This document shows positions 50,716 through 62,460 of a DNA stretch of 64,000 bases, piece by piece. The notes beneath the pieces were generated by a model that was not told the origin of the DNA, searched no databases, and was given only the letters and a program-made list of their open reading frames with translations. Position numbers and translations under genes: made by a program. Position 1 is the stretch's first letter, and every line of letters starts with the position of its first letter. Where the stretch lies: contig WHUZ01000003.1 in NCBI GenBank assembly GCA_015179045.1, forward strand, positions 124,001 to 188,000, given 5' to 3'. Source of the DNA: Kalaharituber pfeilii (Eukaryota > Ascomycota > Pezizomycetes > Pezizales > Pezizaceae).

Positions 50716-51602
50716 ACGCTGGGCACCCTGGCGCCGGTTTGCACCCTCCCCAACACCCAAATGTCAGGCATATCTCACAGCATATATCTCTAATACATAT
50801 GATGAATTAATTATAGACTATATTGACTGCACAGATTCTAAACTCGAGGGAAAAAAAGTGAAAATGCTACTCTTATAGCATCTACAGTTGCATCACCTCT
50901 GTATCTTACATACCTAAAATAAGCAGACTGCTCACTCTACAGTCATGGTGATCCCATGACACGGCCAAACACGACAAAACTAGCTATGCTTTCTCAGCAT
51001 ATATAGTAGAGTAAACATCAAGATGAATAAGATCTCAGGTAGGATCATTGACACTTGGCAGCTCAGAGTATGTCTAGCATAGGATATGGCATATACCAAA
51101 TAGGTCACTTTTCATATCCTAAAAATTGGCTCAATAAATATGCTGAAGATAATTCCATATATTCGATCATGCTCTGGCTTCAATTTGAGCCCCTTTAAGG
51201 ACTATTTGCACTCACGGAAATTTTTGTTGTGCGGCATTCAGAAAATGTCCAATATCTTAGTTATGTATAATATCTTAATACAGGAACATCCAATGCTATG
51301 TTGCAGATCTTGAGCTGTTACTAACCATGTATTGTAATATAGCACTGGTAATATTATTGCTACTATTGCATGTGCAGGTGGAGTGTTGCAGAGAGTAGGT
51401 ATTTGCTGGTGGGTGCTAGAGGGGGTTATTTCATAAGGTACAGAGGTGATGCAACTGTAGATGCTATAGGAGTATCATTTTCACTTTTTTCCCCTTTAAT
51501 TTCAGAATCAGTGCTGTCAATATAGTCTATAACTAATTCATCATACATATTAAAGATATATTCTGTGAGATATGTGCAAACCGGCGCCCAGGTGCCCAGC
51601 GT
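50716..51602. mobile_element. 887-bp element with about 200-bp terminal inverted repeats and TA duplication
   Basis: The ends begin ACGCTGGGCACC and continue GGCGCCGGTTTGCAC. The left arm runs to about 50910 and the right arm starts at about 51425, roughly 90% alike apart from an extra 25 bp in the left arm after GTTTGCAC. TA flanks both sides (50714-50715 and 51603-51604). No transposase frame in the about 500-bp middle. Confidence 0.85.
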
Positions 51603-51604
51603 TA

Positions 51605-54600
51605 CCTATACCGTACTGGTATCGGTTGACCACGCCGAATGTCACTAGCAGCTTTACAGGGTGGAATCCCCTTCGCAGGTAGACCCTGACACTCAATCTC
51701 GAGCTTTTTAAAAGCCTCGGGGTAAATCTCTACGGGACTCTCGGGAGATCCCCATTTGCTCTGGAATGAAGAGGGATACCATGCCTTAATATCCTGAGCT
51801 CCCTATATATGCTTCAATCTCGGCAACTCTTTCTAAACAAACAAAATTTGATTTTCGCTATACTAGCTTTTATTTTTGGGCTGATGATCGAGGAAGAAGA
51901 CTTATACAAAGAACCGTTGGGACGATCCGATGCATGGTAATATATGCTTGATTTATCTAAGGTTGGTATATGAAAGGGTACTAGCAAGTGACAATAAAAT
52001 GAAAATCTAATTAACCAACCTCTCAACTGTAAACAACGAAGTAATTTCGGAGTTTTTGACATCTTCGCAATTGCATCGCAATTGCATCTTCCCTCGCGGA
52101 CAAGTAAAACTCAAAAAGAACGAACAAGTGCGAGATGGCAACCGTAACTAGACTAGAAACCGTCCGGTCGGGGGTTGTGCCAACCAGACTATAGCAACCG
52201 GCGTATTGCCACGCCCTAAAAGGGTATTACCCTAGCGAGAAAGTACGACTACCGCATGCAGCTAGCGGCCGTTTGACTTTCTTGTTCCCTCAAACCCACC
52301 CTGGTCTCGTCACTCCCTTTCATCCACCCATCACCAGTTCTTTCCCTTTCCAGCCACCACAACTACAGCCAGACCTGCTATGGCTATGCTAATGTAAACA
52401 ACTATTCATGCAAGCCGCTGCAACTCTAGATCATCTCACCAAACCCACCTTGCGCGACTCCACAATTTACCTACGGATCGATCATGTCAATGTAAGTTGC
52501 GTTAGTCTCGTTACAATGACATGGAGTCATATCATGGCTATGGGCTGCGCCTTGGCCTGCTGAGAAATGGCGGTTTCAAAGTATGTACGCACTTACTAAG
52601 CAGAATGGCCTCATAATTACAGGTACGGGATATATTGAGGAGCAGATAAACAGTCGTTCCGGGCCATGGTGACGTGCATCGGGACCAACGGGGCGGTCGG
52701 TCCTGGCCCGGACTTGCGTGCCTTCGCCCTGGTGGAGATAAGTTTGAATACGAGGAAGCCCGTGGCGTCAGTGGCTGGCTATTGTCTGTGCCGCTGTAAT
52801 CGACGAAATTATCACGAGGCGCTTACTACTAAAATTGTTTCACCCAGAGAACGACTCCAGCGTCGAACCGAGCTACATTCTTACTTGGAGGTTTGTCTTA
52901 GATGAGTGGGGCTCGTATATTCGCAACTGGCCGCTTACCTTCGTATTCAGTCAGGACAGGGCTGTACTGGACGGTCACCGGAGTGATTTCACACGATTGA
53001 GCTGTCACCCTAATACGCACCCAGGTGCGGGGCCGGGCGCCCATTCCTCAATCGCTTTGTTTTTTGTCATAATAGCTACAGGTCTGTGCTCTAGGCTTCC
53101 TTCGTCACCAGTGTTGCTCTCTCAACCAGCCGACAACCAGTTCGTTCACATGCCTGGATACTGCTTGCGCTTGCGCACCAGTGAGTCAGCTCTCTGGGTA
53201 GCTATAGGTAGTCTACAGAACGCAGATCGGGCTATCTACGTACACGAGTCCTTTGTTTTCATCTCACTCCGGGGTTGTCCTCATGATAAACCTCGCATCA
53301 AAAAGTGCCAAAGACTGCAGCTAAGCAAACTAGAAAAAAACATTTCGTGTGCTAGTCTGGTTGCATTCCGTGTGCAGCGTACATGTCTTTCAGCCAATTG
53401 ATGGTATCCGTGTGCCATATTCAGGTGCGGCGCCGGCCAGGACAAGGCAGGCAAGCCCTGGGTCTACGTCCCACTCGTGCATGTGCATGCATATTTTGGC
53501 CTTGGAGATATTTGAGACTGCCTCCACAGCGGCTTGATGGTAGGGGCGTTCAGGACTATTTTAGGTGTGAAAGCCGACCAAACAACGTGGCAAACTGGTA
53601 GTTGGGTGTTTGATGCGACAGAGAGGTGTACGTGTGTATGGTGGTGATTGCGCATGGACCAAACGAGGCTGACTGAGGATGCTGAAATAAATGTTCTTCA
53701 GCAATCAATCAGTCCATTGTTTGTCAATGACTAGGCTACATTGTCGAAAATTACCCAGTTCACGAAACCAATTGCCTCTACATGACAAACGGGACGTTTG
53801 CCACAAGTTCTCGACGGGCATACCAAGTGCACGAATCCCTACGCCCACCACTTACCTTAACAATGTACCTTCTCCGACAATCTCTGACCTAGCCACAGTA
53901 CTATGACTCTTCGCATTAGTGCTCTCGTTCCCAGACCTTCGAAGAGGCAGCTCAGTTGTAGTCGGGTTACATCAGTTGGTGCAAAAACGCAAACCCAAAA
54001 CCCAACTATACACTGCTGAAATGTAATTTCCAAACTCCAGGAGATCCATTATCCCTATCATCCCCGTTCTGCAAATTTTGTGCCACCATTGTATTTCAAT
54101 TTCTCCTTCCGAGAATGTATGCCGATTTAGCGTGCCGTTGTGCAACCAGGCCCCCAGCAGCTGCATGGTGTCGCGTGGCAGGGCGTTGCATGGCGTGGTG
54201 CAGGGCGTGGTAAATGTAGCCTTGTGCCATGGTATCGCGTGTGCATGACATTGCATGGGTGACACGGGTTGCATAAGCTGTATTGTACTGTACAGAGTCC
54301 GCAGCTGGAGCTGGCAGTGCTGGGCTTGTATAGGACAAACAAAAGCAACTAAATACTACTTACATACTCAAACCGAGGAATACGGAGCATAAAAGAATCT
54401 TCGCCACGGGAATAGTCCACAAGCATTCATGCCGGAGTTACTCCGGCCTCCCAATGAATGACTGCATGCTGCATGAGAGTCGAGCCCAGGCCAACGCGCT
54501 TCTCTGGACTGGCTATGTTGTATGGAAATACTCAAGTAACTAAGTAGGTAGCTGCACTTTCCACCAAAAAGGGAATAGACGGAGGGGAAAAAAATAAAAT

Positions 54601-55621
54601 TAAAAAAAAAAAAAAAAAAAAAACCCAAATACCAAACAAGAAAAGTCGAAGGACAAAAACGATGTTATTCGGTTGTATCTTTGGACCTTGCAAAACTCTG
54701 TGGTAAAACCCATAATATATATATATATATATATATAATTAAGAAATAAATAAAATAAAATAAGGCATCGTCTTGTTAACGCTGAGCAATTGGGGACGTT
54801 CACGCATCTCACGTGACGCCTAAACCATTATATTTTGCCAGTACTAATGACAGGGAATCAGGGAACATATAAAGGTATATAATATACCATACTACGCTAT
54901 ACTAAAGTGTACTGTGTACGTCCAGTTCCAGCTTTAGTTCCACCACTGCAGTTATAAGCCTCGTTCATTGGCCTACTAGGAATAGTAGAATAGCAAGAAA
55001 GCACAGAAGATCATTGCGTGACCGGAAGAAACAGACAAGGGAAAGACTGTACAAGCGAAGCAAAGCACATCAGGTAACAGCAGGGAGGATAAAAATAAAG
55101 GAAACCCAGAATGCATTGCTCCAGAAATGAGTGTCCCAAGAGATGGCAACAAGATGGATAAGATTCAAACGCTTACAGCTTATGACGAAAAAATAGGTCC
55201 ATATAGATTACCAATATGAAACGAGGGTGAAATGGTCAGAAAATGCGAAGAGCCTAGATTTAGTTGCGAGTGAAAAAAGCTGGCCCGGGGAGCGCAGCAA
55301 TTAACCAAGAACTCCGCCCTCCCCTCCATTCCTCTGAGACGTTTAAAAAACTTGATGGTGAAGTTCATAAGCAAAGAACGACCAATGCTCCCCTGATCCC
55401 TACGTTCGCCAATTTCCAGGATCCCACTACTTGAGAGGGTGGTGATAAAAAATTAGAAACTGTAATGAAGTGCAGTTCAGGCATAGTTTGGATTCCCTGC
55501 GGTATAAAAGACCAATTCGACGAGCAAATGATGCATGCCGTGGTTGTTGACGCTATCCCGGGAACTATCAATGTCAGGCGCGGTGTCTATGCCTGTCTCG
55601 GCTTGCACGCGGGTGCATATA
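51605..55621. other. Intergenic stretch
   Basis: Holds an A22 run (54602-54623), an AT microsatellite (54715-54737) and an imperfect TGCATGGCG/TGGTGCAGG repeat at about 54160-54270. The longest frame (52835-53401) lacks an ATG at its head and any motif. No gene is supported. Confidence 0.5.
54715..54737. repeat. AT dinucleotide microsatellite
   Basis: 23 bp of uninterrupted AT/TA alternation. Confidence 0.95.
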
Positions 55622-55916
55622 CTATCGGCCAGGGAGGAAATGTTTTGTGCAGTAATAACACCGCGAGTGAGACTTTCGTATCCATTTTCTAGCGTGTCTC
55701 TTCCGAGAGACTGTTTCTCGGACAATAAGCTACCAATGCAATGCAGATGAATACAACATAAATCAAAAAGAGAAGTGGAAGAGTAATATGTGCGGTTGTG
55801 CAACATATACATACCACACATTTCGCGCAAGCCGAGTTGTTCACCCAAACCCAGTTTGGGCAATCGTGAGTATAGAAGTATTTGCATCTATACTTGTAGA
55901 ATCCAGGTCCGCTCAT
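55622..55916 (-). CDS. Putative small Cys-rich protein (69 aa, two exons)
   Basis: I do not know its function. Exon 1, 55916-55815, starts MSGPGFYKYRCKYFYTHDCP and ends NNSACAKCV; a GTATGT donor follows; exon 2, 55729-55622, is basic and ends in CYYCTKHFLPGR before a TAG. Intron 85 nt. Seen: aromatic residues and a WVWVNN strand next to CxxC pairs (CAKC, CYYC), which could bind zinc. The exon 1 motif (YKYRC...CPNWVWVN..C..C) resembles short conserved Pezizomycotina proteins known only as hypothetical. The second exon is less certain; the alternative is read-through into a hydrophobic tail. Confidence 0.45.
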
Positions 55917-58900
55917 GTTGTATATGAAGGTTGATGACAGTGGTAAGATGCAATTGTAATATAAGATATGAAGATGTCCTTCGACGGAATATATGGAATT
56001 GGTAGAAGCTGGGTAGCTGTGGAATTCGTTATATCTGATACGATTGTAACGCTGATTGAGGAACTCTGATGATTTTGTTGATTCTGGTCATTTGGAGACG
56101 GGGGAACAGAGGCCTTTATGTAGCAGGACAGCAGCCTCTATACACGGACCACAATATGTCCATTCGTTTGCTATGTTAGTGCATCCCTCTAGAGTTTCAC
56201 TAGAGCAAGCTCACCGCACCGCACACTAAAGAGGTGATACACTGACGGCATTGATACCTCCTCCACCCTAGAATACCAACGCTATACCGGCTGACTGACG
56301 TACGTGCAAGATCGAGGATGATTGTAAATAGTCATCACATCAGACTCCAGAGTCTCGAGAGGTAAGAGCTCACATGAGCGGTCTATTTTGGGAAAGATCT
56401 CCTCATCTAGAAGATTCATGGATGGCCCTTCCATTTCTAAGCGGTGGACCCCCCCAACCTACCCACCTGCTCGTTACCTCCGTCTTCAAGCACTTATCTC
56501 TGTTCTCTGCTCTTTGTCTGTCTTGCCGCTTGTCGAAATACTACCCACACCCCTTCGAGCGATTGTTCATTTACCATTCTAGAGCGGCTGCACGCTTATT
56601 AGGAGGCTAAGTGCATACAATTTTGTTGTATAGAGACTAGGGGGAGGGGAATTCTGGCCTAGGGAAAATATTGAGTTGGAAGATATTCCAATTCGAGATG
56701 GAGATCTGATAACTTTATGGGCCTATCCCATGTTTGGCCGTTGCTATCGGGTTGTGGAAAGTCATTGTACTTTTTGAGCTGAGGCTATCTTGGCTGAGGG
56801 TGCCTTATTGGTGATCAGGTTGGCTTGCCTTATTGATGTGCTCCTAATTTTTGTACCATAGATTGATCTAGAACTAGTTGTTAGTGCAAACCTCCGCTTG
56901 CTGCAATATACTAACGTACTATTTGGCTGCCTTCTCATAGACAGAGTTAAGCTTCAGGACGTTGAAGGAACGCTATAACCAGACAACTGGGAAGCTTGAC
57001 GGAGGTAAGCGGCAAGCAGGGGGCATGGTGGAAGAGATGCAGCAGCAGAGGGGGGAGGGGGCGCAGGAGGACGAGGGGGAGGGTGGCTGAGGTCTGGGAG
57101 AGGTGGGGCCAAGGTCGGGGGGGGAGCGAAGGGGGGCTGACTATGAGTATGGTAAGAGCAGGTGCGTGTGTGGAGGCTGTGGAGTATAGTGGAGTATAGT
57201 GGAGAGGCGATACTGACAACGAGCTCTGTGGGCCTGCACCTTGCCCTCTTTTCGATTGACGCGGAGACGAGTCATTCCGCAAAACATGAATTGTAGCGCA
57301 GAATGATCCCCGTAGCAGCACGATGTCGGTCATATTTGCGACTGCTGACGTCTCCAGCTATTCTGATGCTACGGCCGCGAAGGCCGAAAGTCATAGTCTG
57401 GGCCACGAGACCATCCTGATGCAATTTGGTTTTACTACGTAATTCTTGATTTTGTTTTGCTGGGCTTTTATTTTTATTTTTATTTTTATTTTTTCTATTT
57501 TTCTTTTCCCTCTCTTATGAAGCCTTCCTGCCCGCTGTGGGTCATTAGTCTTCGGTAAGCTGTACGGCTGCACTCCCTGAGACGGAGCCAAGCAAGCAAG
57601 TGCATGCCTGTATACGTACCCCTTTGATAGGCCATGGTGGTATTGAGGGCCAATTGCAGCCAGTTGGCCTAGACGAGGGCTGTCTAGAGGAACATTGTGC
57701 TGCGATCAAGAGCACACGCTGCAGACTCCTGGCCTTAGCAACAACCTGGACTCTGGGTCCGGTCATGGATCCCCGACCCTGGCAGTGGGGAATCCCAAGG
57801 GCTCAGGGCCACCGCTTGCCCACTCTACCGAGTCAGAAGCTTCAATTGTGCTTGCGGGAAGAATGCTGCGATGTGATCGGGGCAGCACACGCCTGCTTCA
57901 AGCTTGTCGTGGGTGTCGCAGTCGCAGCCCGGGGTCTCATCCAGGCTGCAGCGTGGCATGCTACAGCGAGTTGTTCGGCCGCTGGTGCGCTGAGACAGCG
58001 GCCTGGCCCGCTCGACCTGTTTCTCCGCGCGGCCGCATGGGCGTGGGGCGTGATGAGGGAGGGGTATCCAGGAGTGGGGCCTCGAGCTCCGCCGTAGGGC
58101 ACGGAATAGTTGAGCCAAAGATACCGCGAGTACTCGGGAGGCAGTGGCGCGCTGGGGGAAGGGGAGGAGGATGGGGGGGGCGGGTGGGAGCGGAAGCTCA
58201 GGGAGGCGCATCGAGATGGAGAGAGAGCGGCCTGGGATGAAGGGGCGGGAATGCAAGCGTGCAGCGGACAGGCTGTAATATGGAATTGCTTGCAATTAGA
58301 GAGGATGCGAAGTCAACTGGCTCTATTTGCAGGGGCCATGGCACGACGACCAGGACCCCGGATCAACACCCTTGCGATAGAGCCAGCATGGGTCAAAAGC
58401 CAGCCAGACTGGCTGAGAAAATTGTGTTTTTTCAGTTAACGTGGCTTTAACAAATTCATAGAAAAAATCAATTGTACGTACGTAGAATTGGCTGAAAAAA
58501 ATCGATTGTATGCATATACAAACTCTATACCACACGAGAACTCCATGCCATACGAGAACACTACTGCCCATTCAGCTACATCACTAGAGAACGCACCTAC
58601 AATCGAGAGAATGCTTGATCCACCCCATTCTGATGAGTCCTATTAGCAATGTTCAGATAGCATTGTGGATGTGTAGGAGTGCGAGAACAGGTATAAAGAT
58701 AAGTATAATCGGTATAAAGGCACGTATGATTGATATTTGTTAAAGTAAACAAATATTTTTCACATCAATAGAGCCAGACGGAACCCCTGCTAATCCCCCT
58801 GTCCTTATTGTCCAGGCACCCCAGTGAAATCGCATCCTGAATTCACAGAGCCAGCTCTATATTTTACCTGCTTTGCCAATTTGAGCTTGGTCAGAAGGTT

Positions 58901-61900
58901 TGGAGTCAAGCTGGCTTTGAATCGCATCCTCTCTATTGTCAGATACAACAGCATGGTATAACGTGGGATATTGCATGACGGGGTGGGGCATGATGCACTG
59001 CATCTTAGGTATATCAGGTATTACAGGACATGGGCGCAGCGATTGGCGCGCTGCCCGCTACGGGCGCGCTGGGCCGGGGTGTCGCGGTGCGTTCTCAGGG
59101 ACTGGTAGCAGCGCTTGGTATCGATAGATCGCAATGGCGTAGGCTCATCCCACTGCTGCCAGCGGAGGATATCATACCTCCCCCAAATGGATGCGGAGGA
59201 ACCCTGGGACGCGTAACTGTGAAGACACGAAAAGCCTCCCTTTTGCGGTGGAAACGTGGTGGAGCGCTCATTATTCAGCCGGCCATGTGGAAATGCCGAA
59301 ATCTGGATGCACGCGCAGAGCAGAAATGCCCCACCATGGCACCAATTGCAACTGCAAAACGAGATCGAATCTAATAGCGGGCATGAGAGGCATGGGCATA
59401 CCTGCGTTTTCGCTGAAACAATGCTCAAACGAACCAGAAGCAGTCAAGTGCACACGTGAAATGCAGAGGGAGATATTTCTGAGGTTACACTAACCAAACA
59501 GCACCAATAATATATGAATCTTTAGCACCTATATGAATGACTAGGCTGGTCCTTACCTAAGGGACTAGTAGATTAAAATAGAGCTGATGACGTGCATATT
59601 AAGCAATCAAACAATGCGCAGATGCATGAGCGAAGAAGGCTTACATATGGGACAGAACGGACAGAGTAGTACTAATATACTAGACAGAAAAATAAGTATT
59701 TGGACAGGAGATAATGCATATTATGCGTTATGCGGTATTCATTGTGTGTGTAAATTTTACGTTGTTATGACAGGAATAATACTGCATTCAATAACAACTG
59801 GACTTGCTAAGAACAGAAAAAACGCTCCCCACTGTCCCTACATATATACCAGATAGTGATTTAAAGGTGTTCCCCCGTACAATACTTCCGATGGTCCATC
59901 CATCGCCTCATTTCTCGTCCCGGCGGCACAACCATTCCCCCGTCCCAAGCCACTTCAGTGTCACTCTGCGTCTTGAAGTTCGAATGAGGGGACAGTGTGT
60001 GATGCACGTGATCCCTGGGGATGAAGACCCGATCACGGGATGTTCGGCTGTCGGCATCTACATGTTCACCTCATCTCCAGTGTCACACGTGAAGAGGGTG
60101 GATCAAAAAGGAAGCAGTGTCTCAATTAATGGCACATACTCCGTAATTGGTCGCTTTCAAGCTTCCTCTTCCAGTATCCATAGTCGTATCTGATTGTCTA
60201 GTTGAGCATGACTACTTGGCAGGCCATGGGGCGGCTGATTCAGATTTGGCCAAGCAGCAAAGATACGTGAATTAGGTAATTGTGCGCGACGTCCAGTTCG
60301 CATTTGAGCATGAGACTAGAGCACGCAAGTCAAAGGAGCACAGTTGTAGAGGGGATGGTGATTGTGCGAAGCAGGAAGTAGGGGGTGGGAGGAGATGTTA
60401 ATATCCGAGACCCGGGGGCCAGAGAAATCGGTGCAGAATGCGCCTATTAGGGACAGCTGCAACACATACTTGTGGTACCCAGTGTATGTTTGGCACTTGG
60501 GTATGTATGTAGTATGTGATTTTACCCCCTCTCCCCAGGGACGTTTGTGCAACGATGACAATGTAGCAAAGCAGTGCCGTCATCAACCAGGACATCATTG
60601 CACCATTTCATGCATTGCTGTAACGATAGATTATTGTTGTGCAGAGTGCTATCTCTGCGAAGGCGAGTGTAAGACGAGGGCAGTACGATAGGCAGACTAT
60701 TGATCGATCGATGTGCATCTCGGGCAATGCTAACGCATTTTCCACATGATAAATTCTGATCGCGAACCATGTACTGTCTTTCACCACAAAGCGACGTACA
60801 CCACGTCTCGGCGCACGGTTTTACACCAAAACTGAGCATGCCCGACAACATATATCTCAACTACTAGAATAGAATTTTGTATGCGCTTTTCAGGGGAAAT
60901 AAACAAAGGGTTATTCTTATACCTCTATTTGCACTGAAAACACATTGTGGTCAATTAATGGCACCATGAGTTTTTCATTGATGTCTTGGCATGCATTTAT
61001 ATGGAATTCCCACTGGAGGGTGGAATGCGCTACTTCCCCTCAACGCTCGTCATAATGGTTATAGAATTCTGGCTAAAGAGCCTCCCTAATAGGTCTCTTG
61101 ATAATTAATGCTTTTATTGGCTTAATCTTGTCTAATGCCTAGTTCATACCTCAAATTGCCATTTCCGGTAGTTTTCCTGTACAATTATTGCTAGTCTGGT
61201 TGCAAATTATTGCATACAATTTCTATGAGAATATGAATTTTGTGAATAACTCCACCACTTCTTTGGAAATTTTCCTGGTATGCTTCTCACATCTTTGAAT
61301 AAGGCAAAATATTGATATTCATGTGTCCTGCTATTTGTTTATATAATTTAATTCAGGTGTGATAAGTGGAATTCAATACTAGTGGTATTACAGCGAAGGA
61401 GATATGCCAAGCCTATGCCAATATATGATGCGAAATTCGTGGAATCATAATTCCCTTCAAAACATCATGTCTGAAGAACTAAGGCATGTAATATGCTGAG
61501 TATTCCTTCATTTCACCCCTCCACAAGCTGGATGCCAAATTCTATTCTGGTGGTTGAGTGTAAAATGTGCGTCGGGACGTGGTGTACGTCGCATTGTGGT
61601 GAAAGACAATACTAGGTACTGTACACAGTATCAAACCAAGGTAGCCTGATTGCATGGAGTCTGGGCTCCGTCACGTCGTTCGCACGTGTATCATCTCGTT
61701 ATATGCACGATGTGCAGATGTGAATGATTGATTGGACGCAGAATTAGAATCTGACGAGAATCTCTCCTTTTGAAATGTTTGCTGCGCATTGATGCTCACA
61801 ATTCATGGTCGCAGGGTCACGTTTTCTGCCACAAGACCCAAGAAGCTCTAAAGCGGGTGACCTCTGGACTTGACTGTGGCACAAAAGGAGTCACGTGCTG

Positions 61901-62280
61901 GCCCCTCAAGGTAGGCAGGGGTGAAAAAACACTTCAGTGTATGATATTCAGATCTCAAGTGCGAGTTCGGTCCCTTACCAGACCGTCAATATCATTCCTC
62001 CTCAATCCTGCTTTGGACGCCCAGCTCTAGAGAAATGGAAGGTATGTCACGCTCATTAGGAAGTGTGACAGCGCCCAGCAGAGAGGATTTCAGAAGAGTT
62101 ATGAGCTAATTATTTCCTAATCTCGATGGCAAGCTAACGGCATTATCTTCAATGTCTATGATATTGACGCAGTCAGATACACTAAAAGATTTTTTCCTTT
62201 TTGTATTGAGATAGCTTGAATTAAATCACCACTCTGCTAAGCCTATTACATAAGGCAGTACTGAGGCTACCCCCCCAGTA
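55917..62280. other. Long stretch without a supported gene
   Basis: A GC-rich patch at about 57000-58440 has open frames on both strands that reflect composition only. A TTTTTA hexamer array lies at about 57463-57505. A plus-strand frame at 60362-60691 ends in a Cys-rich segment (QCRHQPGHHCTISC) but has no homology that I recognise. The rest is AT-rich and unremarkable. Confidence 0.45.
59416..59493 (+). pseudogene. Possible relic of the LPMO-type Cys module
   Basis: A frame reading KQCSNEPEAVKCTREM resembles [14 protein letters not shown] at the C-terminus of the LPMO-like gene at 36 kb. It ends 13 codons after the second Cys, with no FW or GTKC part. Short, so chance similarity is possible. 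Confidence 0.25.
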
Positions 62281-62460
62281 TTTCACTATAGCAAGTAGAC
62301 TTTACCAGTAGCTGAATTAATTAGTCCTTAGAAGTTCTTCATTTTCACTATAGCGCTTCTTTTCACTATAGCCAGGGCGTTTTAGCTGCGTGCGCAAACG
62401 ATCTCGCCCATTCCTCCACTATAGCCAGGATTTCACTTCAAGGGTTTCATTATAGCCAGG
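62281..62460. repeat. Cluster of five TTTCACTATAGCCAGG-type units
   Basis: Units start near 62281, 62343, 62360, 62413 and 62445, all in the same orientation, with the core CACTATAGC (one has CATTATAGC). Irregular spacing and one-sided orientation look like subterminal repeats of a DNA transposon end. No matching inverted end was found downstream. Confidence 0.6.

Noticed and set aside
52835..53401. 188-codon frame
   Set aside because: It starts at TTG and has no motif, so it is most likely a chance frame.
54096..54348. His/Ala/Thr-rich frames
   Set aside because: They are produced by an imperfect TGCATGGCG-type repeat.
57600..58440. Overlapping long frames in a GC-rich patch
   Set aside because: Open in both strands and several frames, with no conserved domain; explained by GC content.
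60362..60691. Cys-rich end of a plus-strand frame as a secreted peptide
   Set aside because: No signal peptide, no plausible gene structure and no recognisable Cys pattern; left as a curiosity.
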